Assembly (NCBI RefSeq): GCF_039537405.1
Contig: NZ_BAABAL010000017.1
Location: 372,001 to 436,000 of the forward strand
DNA length: 64,000 bases
Reading direction: 5' to 3'
From: Allokutzneria multivorans
GTDB taxonomy: Bacteria; Actinomycetota; Actinomycetes; Mycobacteriales; Pseudonocardiaceae
Shown here: piece by piece, positions 36,547-43,077 of the stretch
Layout: every line of letters begins with the position of its first letter
Position numbering within the stretch: position 1 is the stretch's first letter
Program-made: the position numbers and the translations under genes
The notes under the pieces: model-generated
The model's database searches: none
What the model was told of the DNA's origin: nothing
What the model saw: only the letters and a program-made list of their open reading frames with translations

Positions 36547-37992
36547 GTGTCACGTTTCGTCGACCGCGTGGTCCTGCACGCGGCGGGAGGCGAGGGCGGC
36601 AACGGGTGCGCCTCGGTGCACAAGGAGAAGTTCAAGCCGCTCGGCGGGCCTGACGGGGGCAACGGGGGCAACGGCGGTGACGTCGTGCTCGTCGTGGACT
36701 CCAGTGTGCACACGCTGCTCGACTTCCACTTCCGCCCGCACCACGCGGGCGGCAACGGCAAGCAGGGCCAGGGCGGCATGCGCAACGGCGCGATGGGCGC
36801 CAGCCTGGAACTGCGCGTGCCCAACGGCACCGTGGTGATGACCGAGGACGGCGAGGTCATCGCCGACCTCGTCGGTGAGGGCACCCGGCTGATCGCGGCG
36901 CAGGGCGGTCGGGGTGGCCTCGGCAACGCCGCGCTGTCCTCCAAGGCGCGCAAGGCCCCCGGCTTCGCGCTGCTCGGCGAGCCCGGCGAGCGCAGGGACC
37001 TGGTCCTCGAACTCAAGTCGGTTGCCGACGTCGGCCTGCTCGGCTTCCCCTCGGCGGGCAAGTCCTCGCTGATCGCGGTGCTCTCCGCGGCCCGGCCCAA
37101 GATCGCCGACTACCCGTTCACCACCCTGGTGCCCAACCTCGGCGTGGTCACCGCGGGCGAGACGGTGTTCACCGTCGCCGACGTGCCGGGGCTGATCCCG
37201 GGCGCGAGCCAGGGCAAGGGCCTCGGCCTGGACTTCCTCCGGCACATCGAGCGCTGCGCGGTGCTGGTGCACGTCATCGACTGCGCCACCTACGAGCCCG
37301 ACCGCGACCCGATCTCCGACATCGACGCCCTGGAGCGGGAGCTCGCGCTCTACACGCCCTCGCTCGGCGGGGACCTGGCCGCGCGGCCCAGGATGGTCGT
37401 GCTCAACAAGATCGACATCCCCGAGGGCCGGGACATGGCCGAGTTCGTGGAGGCCGAGCTCAAGGAACGCGGGCTGCCCGTGTTCAAGATCTCCACGGCC
37501 AGCCGCGAGGGCCTGCGCGAGCTGACCTTCGCCATGGCCAAGGTGGTCGAGGACTACCGTGCCAGCAAGCCGGTGGAGGAGGTCACGCGCGTCGTGCTGC
37601 GGCCGAAGGCGGTCAACGAGACCGGCTTCACCGTCGAGGCCGACCCGGAGACCCCCGGCGGCTTCATCGTCCGCGGTGAGCGGCCGGAGCGCTGGGTCCT
37701 GCAGACCTACTTCGGCAACAGCGAGGCCGTCGGCTACCTGGCCGACCGGCTCGCCCGGCTCGGCGTCGAGGACGAGCTGGCGAAGCGAGGCGCTGAGCCC
37801 GGTTGCTCGGTCACCATCGGCGAGATGACCTTCGACTGGGAGCCGACGACTCCCGCGGGCATCGCGCTCGCCATGGAGGTGCGCGGCGAGGACCCGCGCC
37901 TGGACCGCACCGACCGGATCTCGGCCGCCGACCGCAAGCAGGCCCGCCGGGTCCGCCGCGGTCAGGTGGTGGAGGACGAGGACGAGGAGTGA
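36547..37992 (+). CDS. obgE: Obg-family GTPase
   Basis: 481 residues. The Obg glycine-rich fold is at 1-160 (GGEGGNG, GGNGGNGGDV). The GTPase domain has G1 GFPSAGKSSL, G3 DVPGLIPGA and G4 NKID. The C-terminal OCT domain covers about 345-425, with an acidic/basic tail ending EDEDEE. It is an essential ribosome-assembly and stress GTPase. GTG 36547 follows AGGAGG. Its stop overlaps the proB start (GTGA). Confidence 0.97.
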   Translation: MSRFVDRVVLHAAGGEGGNGCASVHKEKFKPLGGPDGGNGGNGGDVVLVVDSSVHTLLDFHFRPHHAGGNGKQGQGGMRNGAMGASLELRVPNGTVVMTEDGEVIADLVGEGTRLIAAQGGRGGLGNAALSSKARKAPGFALLGEPGERRDLVLELKSVADVGLLGFPSAGKSSLIAVLSAARPKIADYPFTTLVPNLGVVTAGETVFTVADVPGLIPGASQGKGLGLDFLRHIERCAVLVHVIDCATYEPDRDPISDIDALERELALYTPSLGGDLAARPRMVVLNKIDIPEGRDMAEFVEAELKERGLPVFKISTASREGLRELTFAMAKVVEDYRASKPVEEVTRVVLRPKAVNETGFTVEADPETPGGFIVRGERPERWVLQTYFGNSEAVGYLADRLARLGVEDELAKRGAEPGCSVTIGEMTFDWEPTTPAGIALAMEVRGEDPRLDRTDRISAADRKQARRVRRGQVVEDEDEE

Positions 37993-39113
37993 CCTCGGGC
38001 GTGTTGTCCCCGGCCCGCACAGAGATCGCCGAAGCCCGACGGATCGTGGTCAAGGTGGGGTCCTCCTCGCTGACCACGGCCGAGGGCGGGCTCGACGCGA
38101 GCCGTCTTGAGGCGTTGGTGGACGCGCTCGCCGCGCGGTGTGCGGCGGGCAGCCAGGTCGTCCTGGTGTCCTCCGGCGCCATCGCGGCAGGGCTCGCGCC
38201 TCTGGGCCTGGCGAAGCGCCCGCGCGACCTCGCCACCCAGCAGGCGGCGGCGAGCGTTGGCCAGCTCCAGCTCGCGCACGCCTACGCGGCTTCCTTCGCG
38301 CGGCACTCGCTGACCGTCGGCCAGGTTCTGCTGACCGCTGACGACGTGGTGCGACGCGCGCACTACCGCAACGCGCAGCGCACGTTCTCGCGGCTGCTCG
38401 CGCTCGGCGTGGTGCCCGTGGTGAACGAGAACGACACCGTTGCCACGGACGAGATCCGCTTCGGCGACAACGACCGCCTCGCCGCTCTGGTGGCGCACCT
38501 CGTCGGAGCGGACGCACTCGTTCTTCTGTCCGATGTGGACGGTCTGTACGACGGCGACCCGCGCCTGCCCGGCTCCGTGCTGATCCCCGAGGTCCTCGGA
38601 CAGTCCGATGTGGACGATGTGGACGTCGCTGCCGTCGGCTCCGGACTGGGAACTGGTGGCATGGCGTCGAAACTGGCCGCCGCGCGCCTCGCCGCGGCTG
38701 CGGGGATTCCCGTGCTGCTGACCGCTGCCGCCGCTGCCGGTCCCGCGCTCGCCTCCGCTTCGGTGGGCACGGTGTTCGCCGCGACCGGGCCTCGGATGTC
38801 CGCACGCCGCTTCTGGCTCGCGCACGCCGCTGACGCGGTCGGCCGCCTGCACCTCGACGACGGCGCTGTCGCCGCTGTGGTGGGGCGTCGCCGCTCACTG
38901 CTCGCCGCGGGCATCACCGCCGTCGAAGGAGACTTCGAGGCGGGCGACGTGGTGGAGCTGCTGAACACCGGCGGCGTGGTGGTCGCCCGGGGCGCCGTGG
39001 CCTTCGACGCGGCGGAACTGCCCGCCCTGATCGGCCACTCCAGCCACGAACTCCCCCCGGAACAACGCCGCGAAGTCGTCCACGCCGACGACCTCGTCCC
39101 CTTTAAGCGCTGA
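37989..39113 (+). CDS. proB: Glutamate 5-kinase
   Basis: 374 residues. It phosphorylates glutamate in the first step of proline synthesis. The kinase motifs are IVVKVGSSSL, LVSSGAIAAG, NENDTVATDEIRFGDND and SDVDGLYDGDP. A C-terminal PUA domain begins near residue 285. GTG 37989 overlaps the obgE stop. proA, its usual neighbour, lies 6.2 kb away behind an island and two minus-strand genes. The stop TGA (39111-39113) touches the left 11-bp repeat of the island. Confidence 0.96.
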   Translation: MTSGVLSPARTEIAEARRIVVKVGSSSLTTAEGGLDASRLEALVDALAARCAAGSQVVLVSSGAIAAGLAPLGLAKRPRDLATQQAAASVGQLQLAHAYAASFARHSLTVGQVLLTADDVVRRAHYRNAQRTFSRLLALGVVPVVNENDTVATDEIRFGDNDRLAALVAHLVGADALVLLSDVDGLYDGDPRLPGSVLIPEVLGQSDVDDVDVAAVGSGLGTGGMASKLAAARLAAAAGIPVLLTAAAAAGPALASASVGTVFAATGPRMSARRFWLAHAADAVGRLHLDDGAVAAVVGRRRSLLAAGITAVEGDFEAGDVVELLNTGGVVVARGAVAFDAAELPALIGHSSHELPPEQRREVVHADDLVPFKR

Positions 39114-39123
39114 ATGACTCATT
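39113..39123 (+). repeat. Left 11-bp direct repeat bounding the small-gene island
   Basis: AATGACTCATT at 39113-39123 recurs at 41759-41769 in the same orientation. The two copies bracket the 2.6-kb island. It also resembles half of the GAATGACTCATTC-type palindromes seen elsewhere in the window. Confidence 0.55.
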
Positions 39124-39179
39124 GCTGCCCTCATTGCTGACCGACACGAACGGTGCAGCCGGAGCGTGAGGGGCCTGAC

Positions 39180-39404
39180 ATGGGGTTCAGCGTGTCTAGG
39201 GTGGATGGGGACGACGTTGAGGGGGGTGGCGTGGTGGCCAAACGTACCCCGAGGCGGGCGGCCAAGCGTGCCCTGAAGCGGGTTCGGGCTGCGAAGCGGT
39301 TCGAGATCCCGTTCACCTCTGACAACGACGCGGCGGTGATCTACGCCCGGGAGTCGTACACAAAGGACGGTTCCACGGCGGAAGCGGTTCAGTCCTCCGC
39401 CTGA
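39180..39404 (+). CDS. Island gene 1: small basic protein, unknown
   Basis: 74 residues from ATG 39180, with GAGGGG about 6 nt upstream. The middle is strongly basic (KRTPRRAAKRALKRVRAAKR) and the end mixed (FEIPFTSDNDAAVIYARES). It may bind nucleic acid. No family was recognised. It leads a row of five small genes on the same strand ending at the terminator at 40771. Confidence 0.55.
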   Translation: MGFSVSRVDGDDVEGGGVVAKRTPRRAAKRALKRVRAAKRFEIPFTSDNDAAVIYARESYTKDGSTAEAVQSSA

Positions 39405-39414
39405 TGACCCGAGC

Positions 39415-39621
39415 GTGCCAAACCAGCTTGCCAAGCCTGTGATCAACAGCCAGGCGAGTGCAGCCCGCGCACTGTTCGCGTTGTTTATGTCCAATGTGGA
39501 CGCAGAGAACGACGCGGCTAACGACGAGTTGATAGCGCTCATGGATCAGCGCCGTTATCGCACAGTTGGCGATTCATGGAAATGCAGTATTCGTTGCTAT
39601 GCAAGGGATCTGAGACTGTGA
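39415..39621 (+). CDS. Island gene 2: small helical protein, unknown
   Basis: 68 residues from GTG 39415, 10 bp after gene 1. It contains ASAARALFALFMSNVDAEND and ANDELIALMDQRRYR, predicted helical. Its stop overlaps the next start (GTGA at 39618-39621). No known domain. Confidence 0.5.
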   Translation: MPNQLAKPVINSQASAARALFALFMSNVDAENDAANDELIALMDQRRYRTVGDSWKCSIRCYARDLRL

Positions 39622-39869
39622 ACGACAACCCGGACGCTGCCACATCGGTCCGCCAACACGTGGAGCAAGCGCACCGCAACATGACCTTGGCGCACTCGTC
39701 GCTCAACGCGGCCGTGAAGCTGGCAGCCGCGCACGCATCGGCGATGCCGTGGGGGGTGGGCGTGGAACTGTGGGATCTTCGCAACACCCTCGCTGAGGAC
39801 CGGTCGCCGGGGAGCAGGCTCAAAGTGCTCCTCGATCGTATGCCCCCGGCAACTGGAGACCTGCGATGA
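39618..39869 (+). CDS. Island gene 3: small helical protein, unknown
   Basis: 83 residues from GTG 39618. It reads TSVRQHVEQAHRNMTLAHSS, then LNAAVKLAAAHASAMPWG, then ELWDLRNTLAEDRSPGSR, mostly amphipathic helix. It overlaps both neighbours by 4 bp (GTGA and ATGA). No known family. Confidence 0.6.
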   Translation: MNDNPDAATSVRQHVEQAHRNMTLAHSSLNAAVKLAAAHASAMPWGVGVELWDLRNTLAEDRSPGSRLKVLLDRMPPATGDLR

Positions 39870-40195
39870 GGGACAAGGGTGATTGCAGCGAGGGCGACGA
39901 CCTTACGAACGACAGGCTATTGGTCGGCCCGTTGATCGAGCACGCGGCCTGCGAGGCGGAGCGAGGGGCGAACGAGGAAGAGCGCGCCTACTTGGCTTCG
40001 TCGTGGTCATGCTGCTCGCGGCCCTTGCTCCGGTTCTCCGGGTGGTGGGCGGGGTGCGCCCGGTGCGACAAGGTCAAGGCGGTGCAGCCAATGCGGTTGT
40101 GGGAGACGGAGCACCACGCCGAAACCGGCGATGAACGAGCGCAGGACGAACTGTCCGCTACGGGCCTAGAACCGTTGGGGGACAAGCAGACATGA
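39866..40195 (+). CDS. Island gene 4: Cys/Trp-containing small protein, unknown
   Basis: 109 residues from ATG 39866. The centre holds SWSCCSRPLLRF and GWWAGCARCDKVKA, four Cys in about 19 residues with a CxxC, which could bind zinc. The ends are acidic. It overlaps genes 3 and 5 by ATGA. A hydrophobic frame overlapping it was rejected because it breaks the overlap pattern. Confidence 0.6.
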   Translation: MRDKGDCSEGDDLTNDRLLVGPLIEHAACEAERGANEEERAYLASSWSCCSRPLLRFSGWWAGCARCDKVKAVQPMRLWETEHHAETGDERAQDELSATGLEPLGDKQT

Positions 40196-40710
40196 GCAGC
40201 GAGCTTGACCCTAAGGCATACGCGAAGCTCACCCGACCGCAACGCATCATCAATGCCTTTTACGACTGTGGGCGCAAAGTGTTCGTGGTGGCCAAGGCGT
40301 TCGACCTCCCGCCCAAGATGGTCGTCACCGTGTTGACTACCAACGGTGTGCATGTGTGCGCCTGCCGATGCGAACACCACCCGGACAACGTCGCCGCCCC
40401 GCCCGCGCAGCGTTCAGAAAGGACGCTGGTCGGCATCCCGCGCGGGGTACAGCAATCCTCGCTGTCAGGGAGCGTGCGCCGGTTGGTAGCTGCAAGCATG
40501 GTGATCGCACTCGCGGACGGACACCCCCGCGACGTGATTGCGATGCGGGCGGGTCTCAGCCGCACCGACGTTGACGCACTCGTTGCCGAAGCCGCAGACA
40601 ACGGCCTGCGCCCTTGCGCGTGCCGCTGTCTGAATGCGGCCCGGTACCCGCCCGCGCCGCGTGAGTATGTGAGCAGCGGCCCGGAGACGTCAACCAAGCG
40701 CGGCACGTGA
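40192..40710 (+). CDS. Island gene 5: duplicated helix-turn-helix plus CACRC protein
   Basis: 172 residues from ATG 40192. Two similar modules are visible. The first runs from RPQRIINAFYDCGRKVFVVA to VHVCACRCEHHPD, the second from SVRRLVAASMVIALADGHPR to LRPCACRCLNAARYPP. Each looks like an HTH (alternating helices with AKAFDLPPKMVV or AMRAGLSRTDVDALV) followed by a CACRC motif. Such C-x-C-x-C clusters could bind a metal or Fe-S cluster. No known family was recognised. It is the last gene before the terminator. Confidence 0.65.
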   Translation: MSSELDPKAYAKLTRPQRIINAFYDCGRKVFVVAKAFDLPPKMVVTVLTTNGVHVCACRCEHHPDNVAAPPAQRSERTLVGIPRGVQQSSLSGSVRRLVAASMVIALADGHPRDVIAMRAGLSRTDVDALVAEAADNGLRPCACRCLNAARYPPAPREYVSSGPETSTKRGT

Positions 40711-40770
40711 TCGAGCAACAACTACGCGACCGCGAAGCACGCCGAATCAGCTTCTAACGGAAAGCCCATA

Positions 40771-40811
40771 CGGGCGCCCCCAAGGGATTCCCTGAGGGCG
40801 CCCGCATTTTT
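40771..40811 (+). terminator. Rho-independent terminator of the island operon
   Basis: CGGGCGCCC (40771-40779) is inverted at 40796-40804, followed by CATTTTT (T-run 40807-40811). It is the clearest intrinsic terminator with a U-tract in the window. Confidence 0.85.
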
Positions 40812-41290
40812 CTACTGGGACAACCACGGCAAGGGCTCCGCAGAGTTCACCGGCGTGACCGCCGCGCGGGGACGAGTTGGGTGCGATATGGCCCAGGCCC
40901 GGGAGGCAGGCAAAACAGTCCAGAACAAACTGCTGCGCGGAGGCCCGCCGGAGGACCCGCGCGCCTGCGCGCACCTGCTGGCCTTCGCCGGACACCTGCG
41001 TGAGGACAGCGGCGCGCTCCGTGCGTTGGTGTCGAGCACGCCATCGACCACGGAACCTTCACGACGTGATCACCCTGATAGCCGGTCGTACGGACCTGCG
41101 GAACTGACCACCTGCTACAGGTTTGGTTGTGCACACGGCGATCGTGTTCACCGCCTCATCCGCCACCGGACTCTGCCCCGGAATCACCGCTCCACCCGAC
41201 ACCCTTCAACACCGGCATATCGGACAGGGACTGATCACCTACGCCTTTGGTGGCATCCTCGGTCGGGTTGACCTCAATCAAGTCCGCACC
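40812..41290. other. Island stretch without a confident gene
   Basis: A plus-strand frame from ATG 40888 (AQAREAGKTVQNKLLRGG, then DPRACAHLLAFAGHLREDSG) reads like coding sequence for about 50 codons and then turns Arg/His-rich. It may be a gene remnant. On the minus strand, codons 41290-41162 continue the frame of the 41291 gene past its TAG. I cannot support an intact gene. Confidence 0.4.
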
Positions 41291-41521
41291 CTACGAGTGA
41301 GTGTCCTCGTTCCCGAAGTACCGGCTGACCACCCGTTCCATATGCCCCCGCCGCATGTCCTCAGCCGAGAGGCTGCGCGTAGCTGGCGCGGATGCGGCGG
41401 GTGCTTGCATGTTGGACGGGGACACGGTTTCCGCCTCGTCCGTCGTCGACTCGGCCTCGGATGCCGACGACTCGATGATCGTCATACCGACGTTGTCCAC
41501 GGGATCTTTCTTCTCTGCCAT
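41291..41521 (-). CDS. Small acidic Ser/Ala-rich protein, unknown
   Basis: 76 residues from ATG 41521 (MAEKKDPVDNVGMTIIE), with a Ser/Glu/Ala-rich middle and a C-terminus RGHMERVVSRYFGNEDTHS. Its codons look genuinely coding. After the TAG at 41291-41293 the same frame stays open for 43 further codons (GADLIEVNPTEDATKG, DQSLSDMPVLKGVGWSGDSG) to a TGA. So it may be the front of a longer, interrupted gene. No family recognised. Confidence 0.5.
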   Translation of the reverse strand: MAEKKDPVDNVGMTIIESSASEAESTTDEAETVSPSNMQAPAASAPATRSLSAEDMRRGHMERVVSRYFGNEDTHS

Positions 41522-41598
41522 GCTCTGCCCTTCATCGCCGGTCACTGACTTTGGTCGCTTCCCGCGCGACGGTGACCGGCCAGCCATCCGCTGACGAG

Positions 41599-41763
41599 AT
41601 GATCACCGAAACCCGAAGTATGCACGATCATCGGCAAAGCGCGCTTTATGACGCAGATGCTCGTCTGCACGACGTCGTGGCGGTCATCGCGCAGGCTGAG
41701 GGACAGGGGGGCTTTGTGTCCATCAGCGACGGTTGCTATGAGGTACTTGAGCGTCCTCAATGA
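41599..41763 (+). CDS. Possible small protein at the right end of the island
   Basis: 54 residues from ATG 41599 (ITETRSMHDHRQSALYDADA, then VVAVIAQAEGQGGFVSISDG, ending LERPQ). The composition looks protein-like, but no good Shine-Dalgarno is present and a GTG at 41572 is also possible. The stop overlaps the right 11-bp repeat, as proB does at the left repeat. Confidence 0.35.
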   Translation: MITETRSMHDHRQSALYDADARLHDVVAVIAQAEGQGGFVSISDGCYEVLERPQ

Positions 41764-41809
41764 CTCATTCAGCTACCTCAACTCCCTGAAGGAGTCATTC
41801 AGGGAGTTG
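41759..41809 (+). repeat. Right 11-bp repeat and adjoining hairpin
   Basis: AATGACTCATT at 41759-41769 matches the left repeat at 39113. CAACTCCCTGAA (41779-41790) is perfectly inverted at 41798-41809 around GGAGTCA. The sequence belongs to the palindromic GACTCATTCAG-type intergenic repeats and may also terminate the convergent SDR-PPOX gene. Confidence 0.6.
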
Positions 41810-41841
41810 GACGCACCGAAGGCGGCGTTGATCGCTGAGAG

Positions 41842-43044
41842 TCAGAGGCGGCCGGAGATGCGGGTGGGGGTGACGCGGACGGTGGTGATGGTGGCGTCGC
41901 TGTGGTCGGCTTCGGGCGTGCGGCGGATGTGCTCGGCGTAGGAGGTGCCGATGTACTTCATCGTCAGCTCCTCGCGGAGCGCGTGCGTGCCCTCCCGGGA
42001 AACCGTTGCGGTGCCGTGGATCGACGCGTAGGTGTGCGGCGCGTCCGCCGGGCTCACGAGCACGTTGATCCGCGCGTCCCGTCGGAGGTTCAGCTCCTTG
42101 CGGCTGCCGACGGCGGTCATGAACAGCACGTCGTCACCGTCGCGCTTGAGCCACACCACCGCTTGGTGCGGCTCACCGCCGGGCTGGACGGTCCCGATCA
42201 CGCCGAAGACCGGCGAGTCCAGCAGCGCCCGCAGCTTCATCACCGAAACGCCGCGCAGCACCGGCATCCCCAGCAGCTCGCGCGTCAGCGCGTCCAGCCG
42301 CCGTGCCGAGGTGGGGTCGGGAACGGTCTCGTAGGGCTGGTCCTGGATGAAGACGCTCAACGGGCTCTCCGGCGGCGAGTCCAGCAGCGCCACGAGCGGC
42401 CGGATCGCGTCCTCGACCGGCTTCGCCGACGAGCGGATCGCCTCGATCTGCGCGGCGACGGCCTCGTCGTAGGAGCCGGAGAAGCTCGTGTTCACCGTCC
42501 CCGGGTTCACCAGGACGTAGCGGATCTTCTCCGAGGGCGGGTTCAGCGCGAAGCCCTGGCCCAGCAGGTCGTTGAGCACGCCGCTGTGGAACATGGCCGC
42601 GATGCCGTCGTAGCCCGACTCCATGCCGAGGTCGTCCCAGCGCACGCGCTCGGGGTTCGGGCCGGGCCCCGCCACGTTGAGGATCACCGGGTCGTCGGCG
42701 GCGTGCAGCAGCTCGGTCAGCTCGTAGCTGAGCAGGAAGCGGCTCAGGTAGTAGAGCGCGAAGTTGTGCTCGAAACCCTCGGCCGTGACCTGGCGCTCCG
42801 ACTGGAGGTGCCGTGCGCACAGCACCACACCGTCGATCTTGGTGTAGCGGGAGCGCAGCTCGGCGATGGCCGCCCTCGTTTCGCTGACCAGGCTGAGGTC
42901 GGCACGGACGAAGTGCGCGCCCTCGGGAGCTTTCGCCTGGTCGCGGCCGATGACGACCACCTCGTGACCACGCTTGAGGTAGGCGCGGGCCAGCGCCTTG
43001 CCGATGCCGTCGGTGCCACCGGTGATCACGTAGATTGAACCCAT
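41842..43044 (-). CDS. Fusion of a short-chain dehydrogenase and a PPOX-type flavin/F420 protein
   Basis: 400 residues. Residues 1 to about 265 are an SDR-like domain with the nucleotide motif ITGGTDGIGKALA. The usual catalytic YxxxK is not obvious (the equivalent region reads SGYDGIAAMFHSG), so it may be catalytically altered. From about 270 the protein reads LLDSPVFGVIGTVQPGGEPH, VVWLKRDGDDVLFMTAVGSR and DARINVLVSPADAPH, a pyridoxamine-phosphate-oxidase-like split barrel of the F420/FMN class. The fusion suggests linked NAD(P) and deazaflavin redox chemistry. A perfect operator covers its start codon. Confidence 0.85.
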   Translation of the reverse strand: MGSIYVITGGTDGIGKALARAYLKRGHEVVVIGRDQAKAPEGAHFVRADLSLVSETRAAIAELRSRYTKIDGVVLCARHLQSERQVTAEGFEHNFALYYLSRFLLSYELTELLHAADDPVILNVAGPGPNPERVRWDDLGMESGYDGIAAMFHSGVLNDLLGQGFALNPPSEKIRYVLVNPGTVNTSFSGSYDEAVAAQIEAIRSSAKPVEDAIRPLVALLDSPPESPLSVFIQDQPYETVPDPTSARRLDALTRELLGMPVLRGVSVMKLRALLDSPVFGVIGTVQPGGEPHQAVVWLKRDGDDVLFMTAVGSRKELNLRRDARINVLVSPADAPHTYASIHGTATVSREGTHALREELTMKYIGTSYAEHIRRTPEADHSDATITTVRVTPTRISGRL

Positions 43045-43056
43045 GAGTTCAATCTA
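43031..43056. promoter_or_regulatory. Perfect 10-bp-arm palindrome over the SDR-PPOX start
   Basis: TAGATTGAAC (43031-43040) and GTTCAATCTA (43047-43056) are perfect inverted repeats with a 6-bp spacer holding the ATG. On the minus strand, TAGATT also serves as the -10 box, 6 nt from the ATG, so a bound repressor would cover both the promoter and the start. Confidence 0.65.
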
Positions 43057-43077
43057 CTGTTCAGTCGAGTAAATTCG

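Noticed and set aside
39883..40134. Hydrophobic small protein overlapping island gene 4
   Set aside because: It is in a different frame and would break the ATGA overlaps that link genes 3, 4 and 5. Its hydrophobic stretch comes from shifted codons.
41123..41548. 141-codon plus-strand frame in the island
   Set aside because: Arg/Cys/His-rich end and no ribosome-binding site. The minus strand over the same bases has more natural codon use.
39113..41769. Insertion sequence or integrative element with its own integrase
   Set aside because: No transposase or recombinase motif occurs in any frame. Only the short direct repeats suggest movement.
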